Positions 35,318 through 46,716 of a stretch of 64,000 nt of DNA are shown in pieces. The first letter of the stretch is position 1. Every line of letters begins with the position of its first letter. The notes beneath the pieces are model-generated. The model was not told where the DNA came from. It worked only from the letters and a program-made list of their open reading frames with translations, and did no database searches. Origin of the DNA: Hydrocarboniphaga daqingensis (GTDB lineage Bacteria > Pseudomonadota > Gammaproteobacteria > Nevskiales > Nevskiaceae); assembly GCF_900129825.1 (NCBI RefSeq), contig NZ_FQWZ01000002.1, positions 591,288 through 655,287 of the forward strand, written 5' to 3'. The position numbers and the translations under genes were made by a program.

Positions 35318-36178
35318 TCAAGCCGCGCGCCGCATCGTCGCCGCCGGCGGTTGATAGGCGGCCACCAACTCGTCGATCGCGCCGAGCAAATCCCGGTTGT
35401 CGTCGTCCCAGGGATGAAAGCTGGGCCTGAAGTAGGCCAGGCCCGGCCGGATCATCTGCCGCAGCAGCCCGCGCCGCCCGCCCAGAAAGCCGGCGAACCG
35501 AGCCCAGTCGCGCAGGCTCGGCCGACCGCGGCGGTCGGCCGCCAGCAGCCGCAGCTGAAACGCCAGCACATGCGCCAGAAACAGCGGCATCACCGCCGAA
35601 AATGCCGCCGTGCGCAGCGCGTACGCGACCGCACCGCGCCCGAGCGCGGCCTGGTAGACGTCGTAGGCCACCGCCTTGTGCTCGGTCTCTTCCGCCGCAT
35701 GCCAGCGCCACAGCGCGCGCAGCGACGGCTCTGCTGCGTCCAGCAGCGCGGGTTCGCGAAGCAGCAGGTCGGCCAGCATCGCGGTGAAATGCTCCAGCGC
35801 CAGCGTCACCGCCAATTGCAGGCTCGGCGATAGATGGTCTTTGAGTACGCCCAGCAGCCGCGCCGTGTACTGCACCAATGCGTCGGCCGGCAGACCCGCG
35901 CTCTGGAGCAATGCGTTGTATTGGTCGTGTTCTCGGCCGTGCATCGCCTCCTGGCCGATGAAGGCGGTGACCGCGTCCTTCAGTGCCCGGTCGTCGAGCC
36001 GGTCGCGGAAGTGGCGCACGCTATGGATGAAAAAGCGCTCACCTTCCGGAAAGAACAGCGACATCGCGTTGTAGAACTGGCTGACCGGCGCCCCGAGCGG
36101 ATGCCAGTGCGCGGCGATCGACGGAGGCAGACGGTCGAGATCGAATTTGAGGTCACGTCGGACCGGTGTTGCGTGCAT
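35318..36178 (-). CDS. PF10118-type 'metal-dependent hydrolase', ferritin-like ExxH protein (paralogue 2)
   Basis: 286 residues from ATG 36178 (AAGGAAGG upstream). It is clearly homologous to the protein at 33533: FFPEGERFFIHSVRHFRD, FIGQEAMHGREH, LALEHFTAML and HAAEETEHK are shared, so all proposed metal ligands are kept. The pair probably arose by local duplication around the MerR gene. Hydrophobic segments follow the third motif. Reaction unknown. Confidence 0.8.
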   Translation of the reverse strand: MHATPVRRDLKFDLDRLPPSIAAHWHPLGAPVSQFYNAMSLFFPEGERFFIHSVRHFRDRLDDRALKDAVTAFIGQEAMHGREHDQYNALLQSAGLPADALVQYTARLLGVLKDHLSPSLQLAVTLALEHFTAMLADLLLREPALLDAAEPSLRALWRWHAAEETEHKAVAYDVYQAALGRGAVAYALRTAAFSAVMPLFLAHVLAFQLRLLAADRRGRPSLRDWARFAGFLGGRRGLLRQMIRPGLAYFRPSFHPWDDDNRDLLGAIDELVAAYQPPAATMRRAA

Positions 36179-36342
36179 GGTGGGCCTTCCTTGGCAAACG
36201 ACATGCCCCACGATCCACTGCATGTTGCACTGCGTCAAATCCCGGAAAGGTGGCGCTCAGCTTGGGCTGATTTTCGCTCGCAACACATTGATTATGCGAG
36301 TGGAGACCACTCGGCCTTTGGCGGCCGAACGCGCAATGAACG

Positions 36343-36984
36343 CTAGTGGTCGACGGTGTCGACGACGGCGTTGAAGATCGTCATCGCGCTGCCGACGACG
36401 TCGTCGAGGTCGCGCTGGTAGCCTTCGAGGAACCAAGTCATCGCGATGAACACCACCGATCCGACCAGGCCGGCCGTGATCAGGTCTTCCTGCTGTTCGG
36501 GTACCGGCAGCTGTGGCAGCCGGCGCGCCGTCATCCGGATCAGCATTGCAAAGTCGGCGATCGCGCGTTGGCTCAGTCGCGTTACTTCGGGACTCACGCC
36601 CAGCACTTCGAACAGCAGGATGCGCGCGGCGTCCGGGTTGTCGCGCATCGCGGCGAAGTAGCCGGTCAGGCCCAGGCGGGCCAGGGCGGCGGCATTGAGG
36701 TCGCCGGCCGTCATCACCGTTTCGGCGATCTGCGCGCGCAGCTGGGTTACCAAGTGGCCGTAGACTTCGCCGAGCAGCTGCTCGCGATCGCCGATCGCCT
36801 CGTAGAAGTAGCGTTCGGTCAGACCGGCTTCCGCGCACACGGCGCGTACCGTCGTCGACGCGTAGCCATCGCGGCCGATTACCTTGATGCCGGCCTCGAT
36901 CAGCTTGCGCTTGCGCTCGTCGCGACGCTCGTCGGCCGTGGCGCCACGATACGAACGGCCTGGAGTTTTTGCAGAGTCGACCAT
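36343..36984 (-). CDS. TetR-family transcriptional regulator
   Basis: 213 residues. The N-terminal helix-turn-helix at about 22-70 has KLIEAGIKVIGRDGYASTTVRAVCAEAGLTERYFYEAIGDREQLL. The C-terminal ligand domain is of the type seen in fatty-acid regulators (GYFAAMRDNPDAARILLFEVLGVSP). It is divergent from an SDR gene, and a perfect 20-bp dyad fills the shared promoter. Confidence 0.9.
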   Translation of the reverse strand: MVDSAKTPGRSYRGATADERRDERKRKLIEAGIKVIGRDGYASTTVRAVCAEAGLTERYFYEAIGDREQLLGEVYGHLVTQLRAQIAETVMTAGDLNAAALARLGLTGYFAAMRDNPDAARILLFEVLGVSPEVTRLSQRAIADFAMLIRMTARRLPQLPVPEQQEDLITAGLVGSVVFIAMTWFLEGYQRDLDDVVGSAMTIFNAVVDTVDH

Positions 36985-37020
36985 CTGCCCATATTGACTC
37001 CCGGCGTTGTCAGATGCAAA

Positions 37021-37040
37021 GTGACATCAGTCGTTGTCAC
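37021..37040. promoter_or_regulatory. TetR operator candidate
   Basis: GTGACATCAGTCGTTGTCAC has perfect 6-bp arms (GTGACA/TGTCAC) around 8 nt, and lies 18 nt before the SDR ATG and 37 nt from the TetR ATG. A further TGTCA sits at 37009-37013. Size and position suit a TetR dimer. Confidence 0.6.
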
Positions 37041-37057
37041 AAATAATCGAGGGGACC

Positions 37058-37900
37058 ATGAAGAATTTCTCAGGCCGCGTCGCGGCGATCACCGGCGCAG
37101 CGTCGGGCATGGGGCGCACGCTGGCGCTCGAACTGGCGCGCCGCGGCTGCCATTTGGCGCTCAGCGACGTCAATGCGACCGAGCTGAACAAGACCGCCGA
37201 GATGGCGCGCGCCAAGGGCGTGAACGTGACGGCCGAAGTGGTCAATGTCGCCGACCGTGTCGCGGTCGAGGCTTGGGCGGCGCGCACGGCGGCGGCCCAC
37301 GGCAAGGTCAACCTGATCTTCAACAACGCCGGCGTCGCGCTCAGCTCGACGATGGAGGGCGTCAGCTATACCGACTTCGAGTGGATCATGGGGATCAACT
37401 TCTGGGGCGTGATCTACGGCACCAAGGCGTTTCTGCCGTACCTGAAGGCGTCGGGCGAAGGCCACATCATCAACACGTCTAGCTTGTTCGGGCTCTGCGC
37501 CCAGCCCGGCATGGGCGCCTACAACGCCAGCAAGTTCGGCGTGCGCGGCTTTACCGAGGCGTTGCGCCAGGAACTCGATATGGCGGGCTACAACGTCAGC
37601 GCCACCAGTGTCCATCCGGGCGGCATCAAGACCAACATCGCGCGCGACAGCCGCGTGTCGTCGAACATCGAAGGCCTGTTGGTCAAGGACGCGAGCAAGA
37701 GCAGCGCGCAATTCGAAAAGCTGTTCATCACCACGGCCGAGTCGGCTGCGCTGACGATTCTGGGGGCGGTGGAGCGCAATCAGCGCCGTGTGCTGATCGG
37801 CCCGGATGCCAAGGCCACCGACCTGCTGGTGCGGCTGCTGCCGAGCGCCTATCAGGTCGTGCTGTCGTGGATGGCGCGCCGGTTCTTCAAGAACGTCTGA
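37058..37900 (+). CDS. short-chain dehydrogenase/reductase
   Basis: 280 residues from ATG 37058, with GAGGGGA upstream. The cofactor motif GAASGMGR is at residues 12-19; NNAGVALS and catalytic Ser, Tyr and Lys (NTSSLF, YNASK) are present. A C-terminal extension of about 50 residues ends with a hydrophobic, basic segment (LLPSAYQVVLSWMARRFFKNV), which suggests membrane association. Substrate probably a lipid alcohol or ketone. Controlled by the adjacent TetR gene. Confidence 0.9.
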   Translation: MKNFSGRVAAITGAASGMGRTLALELARRGCHLALSDVNATELNKTAEMARAKGVNVTAEVVNVADRVAVEAWAARTAAAHGKVNLIFNNAGVALSSTMEGVSYTDFEWIMGINFWGVIYGTKAFLPYLKASGEGHIINTSSLFGLCAQPGMGAYNASKFGVRGFTEALRQELDMAGYNVSATSVHPGGIKTNIARDSRVSSNIEGLLVKDASKSSAQFEKLFITTAESAALTILGAVERNQRRVLIGPDAKATDLLVRLLPSAYQVVLSWMARRFFKNV

Positions 37901-37906
37901 TCGCCC

Positions 37907-37938
37907 GCCCGGCCGGCGCTTGCGAGCGCTGGCCGGGC
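37907..37938. terminator. hairpin between convergent genes
   Basis: GCCCGGCC and GGCCGGGC pair, with an inner GCGC/GCGC extension, in the 54-nt gap between the SDR and AraC genes. No T-tract. Confidence 0.45.
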
Positions 37939-37954
37939 GTGGCTGCCGCCGGTT

Positions 37955-38986
37955 TCAAGGCTTTTCGGCGGCGGCTTTCGACGAACGACGTGCGCGGCGG
38001 CTTTCGCGGTACTGCACCGGCGTCTGTCCTGACCAGCGCTTGAACGCCCGGTAGAACGTACTCGGCTCCGAGAATCCGGTCAGGTAGACGATGTTTTCGA
38101 TCGCCTCGTCGGTCTTGGCCAGCAGGCGCTTGGCCAAGTGGAAGCGGAAGTCGGCCAGGATCTGCGAAAAGCTGGTGCCGGCGCGCGCCAGCTCGAAGCG
38201 CAAGCGTCGCGGCGGGATGTCCAGTTCCTTGGCCACGTCTTCGAGGTCGCAGTTTTCGAGCTCGAGCCGCTGCGAGAACACGCCACGGATGCGTTCGACC
38301 AGATCTTCGCGCTTGAGCTTCATCAGCCGCTTTTCGGCCAGCCCTTCGTGCAGCTGCAGCAGATCGGGGTCGGAATGCGGTGAGCGGTAGTCGAGCAGCG
38401 CCGCGTCGAACCAGATTTCGCTCTCGCGGCTGCCGAATTCCACCGGCGCGCCGAACACCGCGCGATATTCGTCCTGCGATGCCCGCTGGCTGCAGCGCAG
38501 CAGCACGCGATCGGGCTTGAAGTGATCTTCGGTGACGGCCTTGGCGAACTGCATCAGCTCATAGACGACGCAGATTTCGGTGTGGCGCAGCTGCGGCGCA
38601 TCGACCGCGGTGCTGACGATCGCCATCCGCACACCCTGAGCGTCGTTGACCAGCCGCACGTTGATCGCATCGGAGATCAGCCGCAGATACTTCAGCGATC
38701 GGTTCAGCCCGTCGCCGAACGTACGTGAACTGAACATCAGGTATTCGAGCACTTCGCCGCGAAACACCGGTAGGTGCGGGCACAAGTGCAAGCCGACCTC
38801 GGGGTCTTTGGTGACCGACTCGATCGTGCTCCAGAAGAACACTTGTTGCTGATGCGGCGTGCGCAGGTCGCGCAACGCCAGTTTCTCGGCGTCGTAGCCG
38901 AGCCGTTGATAGATCGCGGAAACATCGAGGCCGGCTCGCACCATGCCCTGATGAACGATCTGCAGTAGTTGACCGGAATCCCGCAT
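37955..38986 (-). CDS. AraC-family transcriptional regulator
   Basis: 343 residues. The N-terminal Arabinose_bd-type domain (about 15-205) and C-terminal AraC DNA-binding domain (about 235-330) have the end motif YLTGFSEPSTFYRAFKRWSGQTPVQYRESRR. The tail is basic. It is a paralogue in architecture of the alkB-linked regulator. The sterol-desaturase-like gene upstream on the same strand could be a target, but no operator is evident. Confidence 0.88.
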   Translation of the reverse strand: MRDSGQLLQIVHQGMVRAGLDVSAIYQRLGYDAEKLALRDLRTPHQQQVFFWSTIESVTKDPEVGLHLCPHLPVFRGEVLEYLMFSSRTFGDGLNRSLKYLRLISDAINVRLVNDAQGVRMAIVSTAVDAPQLRHTEICVVYELMQFAKAVTEDHFKPDRVLLRCSQRASQDEYRAVFGAPVEFGSRESEIWFDAALLDYRSPHSDPDLLQLHEGLAEKRLMKLKREDLVERIRGVFSQRLELENCDLEDVAKELDIPPRRLRFELARAGTSFSQILADFRFHLAKRLLAKTDEAIENIVYLTGFSEPSTFYRAFKRWSGQTPVQYRESRRARRSSKAAAEKP

Positions 38987-39053
38987 CGGCGCCCTTTAAA
39001 TCAAGACGCCTAGTGTGCCGGATTGGCCGCTGCGACACACCTGTCGCTGGTCG

Positions 39054-39953
39054 CTATAGCTTGGGTGTGTGTGAAGTACCGGCAGGACGTACCCATTCCG
39101 GTGGCGCCCACAAGTGACGCAGTCGCTGCCGCAGCGGGCCGGGCCGGCCGACGTCGGCCAACATGTCGCGCCATTCATGAAACATCATCACCAGCGGATT
39201 GCGCGTGTGAATCTGCCGCGTGATGCCGTAGTCGCAGGGGGCCTCTTCGGCGACGAAGCTGCCAAACAGCTTGTCCCAGATCACCAGCACGCCGGCGTAG
39301 TTGCGGTCGATGTACTGCGGATTGCGGGCGTGGTGGACGCGGTGGTGCGACGGGGTGTTGAACACCGCTTCGAACCAGCGCGGCAGTCGTTTCACGACTT
39401 CGGTGTGAACGAAGAACTGGTAGCCGAGATTCACGGCGACGACCAGGATCACCTGCTCGGGTTTGAAGCCCAGCCAGGCCAGCGGCAGCCAAAACGCCCA
39501 CATGCCCGACAGCGGATACGTCAGGCTCTGGCGCAGCGCCGTCGACAGGTTCATCCGCTCCGACGAGTGATGCGTGACATGGCTGGCCCACATCCAGCGG
39601 ATGCGATGGCTGCCGCGATGGAACCAGTAGTAGAAAAAGTCCTGCAGCAACACCAGCAGCAGCACGGTCCAGCCGTTGAACGGCATGTCGAACACGCGGT
39701 GCTGGTAGACCCAATAGAACAGGCCGATCAGCAGGCTCCAGGCCAGACCGTCGGCCGCTGCGTGGGACAGTGCCAACACCACGTTGGTCCCGGTTTCGTG
39801 CAGCGAATAGGTCTGCTGCCGCCGGCGTTGCAGCACCAGATACTCGGCGGCCATGCAGACGATGAAGACCGGTGCCATCAGCAGCAGAAAGATCTTCTCG
39901 ATGCCGACGGCCTGGATCGTGGCGAATAGATCGGTGAGCGGGGGCGGGAGCAT
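39054..39953 (-). CDS. sterol desaturase / fatty acid hydroxylase family protein
   Basis: 299 residues, with about four membrane helices. Histidine clusters HRGSH, HVTHHSS and HHRVHH(ARN) with a late H.EW block bind a diiron centre as in ERG3-like C-5 desaturases and C-4 methyl oxidases. It acts in the membrane on sterol-like, carotenoid or fatty-acyl substrates. Bacterial relatives often have unknown substrates. Context is lipid-rich. Confidence 0.88.
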   Translation of the reverse strand: MLPPPLTDLFATIQAVGIEKIFLLLMAPVFIVCMAAEYLVLQRRRQQTYSLHETGTNVVLALSHAAADGLAWSLLIGLFYWVYQHRVFDMPFNGWTVLLLVLLQDFFYYWFHRGSHRIRWMWASHVTHHSSERMNLSTALRQSLTYPLSGMWAFWLPLAWLGFKPEQVILVVAVNLGYQFFVHTEVVKRLPRWFEAVFNTPSHHRVHHARNPQYIDRNYAGVLVIWDKLFGSFVAEEAPCDYGITRQIHTRNPLVMMFHEWRDMLADVGRPGPLRQRLRHLWAPPEWVRPAGTSHTPKL

Positions 39954-40014
39954 GTCGCGATTCTAAAACGGTCAGGGGCGGTGGCCGGCTAGCAAATGCA
40001 GCCGGCCATTGCCG

Positions 40015-42674
<2,660 letters not shown>

Positions 42675-42925
42675 GCCGGTTCTCCGCCCGGCATGAGCCG
42701 GGTTTGATTCGATGTGGGGTGCAGCTGGCGTCCATTGTGAGGCCGTTGAGGTCTGGCGGACTGACGCGCACGCCAGAACAGTCTGTCGGCTCCGCCATGG
42801 TCTTGCGCGCGTCGGAGCGCGACGCTGCAGGTAACAAGCGCCGATCCCTTGCTCGGCCCTGATGCCGAACCCGTCACGGGCGAGGCGCTAAGCTTGGCCC
42901 ATCCAAACCAAAACGGATTTTTCCC

Positions 42926-44209
42926 ATGAGCACCTACGGTCGTCGAGTCGCCCTGTTGGGCGGCGCCCGCATTCCTTTCGCCCGCTCCAACACGGTCTAC
43001 TCGTACAAGAGCAACCAGGAGATGCTGACCGCCGCGCTGCGCGGCGTCGTCGACAAGTACCAGCTGCAGGGCGAGCGCCTCGGCGAAGTCGCCGCCGGCG
43101 CAGTGCTGAAGCATTCGCGCGACTTCAACCTGACGCGCGAGTGCGTGCTGTCGTCGGGCCTGGCCGCTGAAACCCCGGCCTACGACATCCAGCAGGCCTG
43201 CGGCACCGGTCTGGAAGCAGCGATCCTGGTCGGCAACAAGATTGCGATGGGCCAGATCGAGTCCGGCATCGCCGGTGGCGTCGACACCGCGTCGGACGCG
43301 CCGATCGCGGTCGGTGACAAGCTGCGCACGCTCCTGCTCGACCTCAACCGCGCCAAGACCAACAGCCAGCGGCTGCAGATCCTGACCCGCTTCCGTCCGT
43401 CGATGCTGGCGCCGTCGGCGCCGACCAATGGCGAGCCGCGCACGCGCAAGAGCATGGGTGAGCACTGCGAGATGATGGCGCAGGAATGGAAGATCAGCCG
43501 CGAAGACCAGGATTTGCTGGCGGTCGAATCGCACCTGAAGGCCGCCAAGGCCTATGACGAAGGCTTCTTCGACGATCTGCTGGTCGAGTTCGCCGGCGTC
43601 AAGCGCGACAACAACCTGCGCGGCGACAGCAAGATCGAAAAGCTCGCCACGCTCAAGCCGGTGTTCGACCGCAAGTCGGGCAAGGGCACGCTGACGGCCG
43701 CCAACTCCACGCCGCTGACCGACGGCGCTTCGGCTGCGCTGCTGTCGAGCGAAGCCTGGGCCGACGCGCACGGCTTCAAGCCGCAGGCGTTCCTGACGCA
43801 CAGCGAAACCGCTGCCGTCGATTTCACGGTGAAGAAGGAAGGCCTGCTGATGGCGCCGGTTTATGCCGTGCCGCGCATGCTGGAGCGCGCGGGCCTGACG
43901 CTGCAGGACTTCGATTTCTATGAAATTCACGAAGCGTTTGCGGCACAGGTGCTGTGCACGCTGCGCGCCTGGGAAGATGCCAAGTACTGCAAGGAGCGCC
44001 TCGGTCTGGCCAAGCCGCTGGGTTCGATCGACCGCAGCAAGCTCAACGTCAAGGGCAGCAGCCTCGCGCTGGGTCACCCGTTTGCCGCCACCGGCGGCCG
44101 CATCCTGGCCACGGCCGGCAAGCTGCTCGAACAGCGCGGCGGTGGCCGCTGCCTGATCTCGATCTGCGCGGCCGGCGGCATGGGCGTGGTCGCGATCGTC
44201 GAGCGCTAA
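42926..44209 (+). CDS. thiolase, acetyl-CoA C-acyltransferase (FadI-like)
   Basis: 427 residues. Catalytic Cys92 (QQACGTGLEA), His in EIHEAFAAQ, GHPFAATGGR and second Cys in ICAAGGMG. The length and the long insertion (GEPRTRKSMGEHCEMMAQ) match the FadI type rather than the 390-residue FadA type. It performs the last step of beta-oxidation. No FadJ-like partner is adjacent. Confidence 0.92.
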   Translation: MSTYGRRVALLGGARIPFARSNTVYSYKSNQEMLTAALRGVVDKYQLQGERLGEVAAGAVLKHSRDFNLTRECVLSSGLAAETPAYDIQQACGTGLEAAILVGNKIAMGQIESGIAGGVDTASDAPIAVGDKLRTLLLDLNRAKTNSQRLQILTRFRPSMLAPSAPTNGEPRTRKSMGEHCEMMAQEWKISREDQDLLAVESHLKAAKAYDEGFFDDLLVEFAGVKRDNNLRGDSKIEKLATLKPVFDRKSGKGTLTAANSTPLTDGASAALLSSEAWADAHGFKPQAFLTHSETAAVDFTVKKEGLLMAPVYAVPRMLERAGLTLQDFDFYEIHEAFAAQVLCTLRAWEDAKYCKERLGLAKPLGSIDRSKLNVKGSSLALGHPFAATGGRILATAGKLLEQRGGGRCLISICAAGGMGVVAIVER

Positions 44210-44255
44210 GCCTCACGCTGTCGGCGTGGCTCGCGCCACGCCGTCGTGTTGATTC

Positions 44256-44292
44256 AAAAGCCAGTGGTCGCGGATGCGATCACTGGCTTTTT
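44256..44292 (+). terminator. rho-independent terminator after the thiolase gene
   Basis: AAAAGCCAGTG pairs with CACTGGCTTTTT around a GC-rich loop, followed by TTTTTCGTTG. A second hairpin (GGCGTGGC/GCCACGCC) lies at 44224-44242. Confidence 0.9.
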
Positions 44293-44355
44293 CGTTGTGG
44301 CGCCGCGCCGGCTCCGTACAATTCGCCGCCTTCCCGTCCGAATCAGAGAACTGCC

Positions 44356-45573
44356 ATGCCCGTCGCCTATCAGGCTCCCGACTTTCTGCACCCGGTGGCC
44401 GGCGTGCGCCTCGGTGTCGCCGAAGCCGCGATCAAGAAGCCCGGTCGCAAGGACCTGCTGGTCATCGAGCTGGCGCCCGGTACGCGCGTGGCCGGTGTGT
44501 TCACGCAGAACCGGTTTGCTGCCGCACCGGTGCAGGTCTGCCGCACGGTGCTTGCCAGCGGCGCCCCGGTGCGCGCGCTGGTGGTGAACTCCGGCAACGC
44601 CAATGCCGCGACCGGGCAGGGCGGGCTCGACGATGCGCAAGCAGTGGCGGCCGCGGTGGCCGCTGCCGTCGGTTGCGAGGCCGGGCACGTGCTGCCGTTT
44701 TCGACCGGCGTCATCGGTCAGCGTTTGCCGGTGGCGCGGATGGTGGCAGCGGCGCCGGCCGCGCACGCCGATTTGCGCGCCGACGGCTGGCTCGATGCGA
44801 TGCGCGCGATCATGACCACCGACACGGTCGGCAAGGGCGCCACTCGCCGTGTCGCCACGTCGCAGGGCGAGGTCACCGTCACCGGCATCGCCAAGGGCGT
44901 CGGCATGATCCACCCGAACATGGCGACGATGCTCGCCTATGTCGGCACCGATGCGCCGCTGTCGCCAGCCACCACGCAAGCCGCGCTGCAGACGGCGGTC
45001 AATCGCAGCTTCAACTGCGTCACCGTCGACGGTGACACCTCGACCAACGATGCGTGCGTGCTGTTCGCCACCGCCCGCGCGGGTAGCCGCGACATCGAGG
45101 TTGGCGACGCCGACTACGCGGCGGTCTACGGAGCGATCGAGCAGGTCTGCCTGGAGCTGGCGCACGCGATCGTCCGCGACGGCGAGGGTGCGACCAAGTT
45201 CGTGACGATCGACGTCGGCGGCGCCTCGGACGAGGCCGCTGCTCGCCAGGTGGCGCTGTCGGTGGCGCATTCACCGCTGGTCAAGACCGCGCTGTTCGCA
45301 TCCGACGCCAACTGGGGCCGCATCGTGATGGCGATCGGCAAATCCGGCGTTCCGGTCGACCCGGCGCGTGTCGACCTGTGGCTCGACGACGTCTGCCTGC
45401 TGCGCGGCGGCCAGCCGCATCCCGACTACGTCGAGGACGCCGGCGCCGCCGTGGTCGCCCAGCCGGAGTTCCGGATTCGCATCGGGCTGGGTGACGGCGA
45501 CGCGCAAGCCACGGTGTGGACCTGCGACTTCAGCTACGACTACGTCAAGATCAACGCCGAGTACCGCACTTGA
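44356..45573 (+). CDS. argJ: arginine biosynthesis bifunctional protein ArgJ
   Basis: 405 residues from ATG 44356. It transfers the acetyl group of N-acetylornithine to glutamate (and can acetylate glutamate). The autoprocessing site lies in GMIHPNMATMLAY, with the nucleophile Thr191 after Ala190. Oxyanion Thr residues are in FSTGVIG. The C-terminus FSYDYVKINAEYRT is the family ending. The stop overlaps the TTG of the next gene. Confidence 0.95.
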   Translation: MPVAYQAPDFLHPVAGVRLGVAEAAIKKPGRKDLLVIELAPGTRVAGVFTQNRFAAAPVQVCRTVLASGAPVRALVVNSGNANAATGQGGLDDAQAVAAAVAAAVGCEAGHVLPFSTGVIGQRLPVARMVAAAPAAHADLRADGWLDAMRAIMTTDTVGKGATRRVATSQGEVTVTGIAKGVGMIHPNMATMLAYVGTDAPLSPATTQAALQTAVNRSFNCVTVDGDTSTNDACVLFATARAGSRDIEVGDADYAAVYGAIEQVCLELAHAIVRDGEGATKFVTIDVGGASDEAAARQVALSVAHSPLVKTALFASDANWGRIVMAIGKSGVPVDPARVDLWLDDVCLLRGGQPHPDYVEDAGAAVVAQPEFRIRIGLGDGDAQATVWTCDFSYDYVKINAEYRT

Positions 45574-46487
45574 CCGGTGATCTGCCGCTGATCGAAGTCG
45601 CCTGCGGCGTGTTGCAGCGTGCCGATGGGCAGGTGCTGCTGGCGCAACGGCCCGAGGGCAAGATCGCGGCAGGCTACTGGGAGTTTCCAGGCGGCAAGAT
45701 CGAGCCGGGCGAAAGTGCCGACGAAGCGCTGCTGCGCGAGTTGCACGAGGAGTTGGGCGTTGCGGTGCGCGCCGCACGGCCGCTGATCCGGCTGCGTCAC
45801 GCGTACCACAACCGCATCGTGATCCTCGACACCTGGCTGGTCACCGACTTCGACGGACAGCCGCAGTCGCGTGAAAATCAGGCACTGGCCTGGGTTGCGC
45901 TCGATGCGATCGCGGCCTACACGACGCTGCCGACGGTGGCGCCGATCCTCAAGCCGCTGCGCTTGCCGGCGCATTACGTGTTCACGCCGCCGACGATCGA
46001 TCCGGCCACGCTGCGCGATCGCTTGCCGGCGCTGCCCGGCGACGCGCTGCTGCGGCTGCGGCTGCCGGCGCTCGACGATCGCGCCTACGCGGCGCTCGCC
46101 GCGTCACTGCGGCGCGGTGGACACCGGCTGGTGCTCGACCGAGACCCCGCTCTGTCGCGTGAACTGGAGTGCGGCTGGCACGCCACGACCCGCGCCTGGC
46201 GCGCACTGCGCCAGCGACCCGACGTGCCGGCGTTTTATGGCTCGGCTCATGGCCGCGCCGACCTTGATGCGCTGCGCCGGCTCGATGCCGATGCCGCTGT
46301 GCTCGGTGCGGTGTTGCCCACGGCTTCGCATCCGGGCGAGCCGACGCTGGGGTGGGATGGTTTTGCTGGTGCTGCGCTGGAATCGGGGCTGCCGGTCTAT
46401 GCCATCGGCGGCGTTGGCCGCGAGCACTTGCTGTACGCCTGGCAGCACGGCGGCCAAGGCTGCGCCGGCATCAGCGCCTACTGGTAG
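45570..46487 (+). CDS. Nudix (MutT) hydrolase fused to a thiamine-phosphate-synthase-like domain
   Basis: 305 residues from TTG 45570, which overlaps the argJ TGA. Residues about 8-130 are a MutT domain with a full Nudix box (GGKIEPGESADEALLRELHEELG) that should hydrolyse 8-oxo-dGTP. Residues about 150-305 are a TMP-synthase-like barrel (FYGSAHG, AIGGVGREH, GCAGISAYW) lacking parts of the thiamine active site. The same fusion is common in gammaproteobacteria and is often called MutT. The start is the least certain part. Confidence 0.88.
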   Translation: MTGDLPLIEVACGVLQRADGQVLLAQRPEGKIAAGYWEFPGGKIEPGESADEALLRELHEELGVAVRAARPLIRLRHAYHNRIVILDTWLVTDFDGQPQSRENQALAWVALDAIAAYTTLPTVAPILKPLRLPAHYVFTPPTIDPATLRDRLPALPGDALLRLRLPALDDRAYAALAASLRRGGHRLVLDRDPALSRELECGWHATTRAWRALRQRPDVPAFYGSAHGRADLDALRRLDADAAVLGAVLPTASHPGEPTLGWDGFAGAALESGLPVYAIGGVGREHLLYAWQHGGQGCAGISAYW

Positions 46488-46496
46488 GGCTCGTCG

Positions 46497-46709
46497 CTAC
46501 TGCAGCCGCGAGTCGCGGTCGTCGATCTCGATTTCTTCGCCGTCGATGTCGTTCTCGACGGCCGGAATCGTGTACTGGCCGTTGATCCAGGCGCCAAAGT
46601 CGAGCAGCTTGCAGCGCTCGCTGCAGAAAGGGCGGAAGCGGTTGCCGGCTTCCAACAAGGCCGGAGCACTGCACTGAGGGCAACGCCCGGTACGCGGAGT
46701 CGTGCTCAT
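46497..46709 (-). CDS. yacG: DNA gyrase inhibitor YacG
   Basis: 70 residues from ATG 46709. Zinc-binding Cys pairs CPQC and FCSERC frame the core, followed by LLDFGAWINGQYTIP, the YacG signature. The acidic tail (DIDGEEIEIDDRDSR) is typical. It binds GyrB and blocks DNA binding by gyrase. Just downstream of zapD. Confidence 0.92.
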   Translation of the reverse strand: MSTTPRTGRCPQCSAPALLEAGNRFRPFCSERCKLLDFGAWINGQYTIPAVENDIDGEEIEIDDRDSRLQ

Positions 46710-46716
46710 GCGGCGC

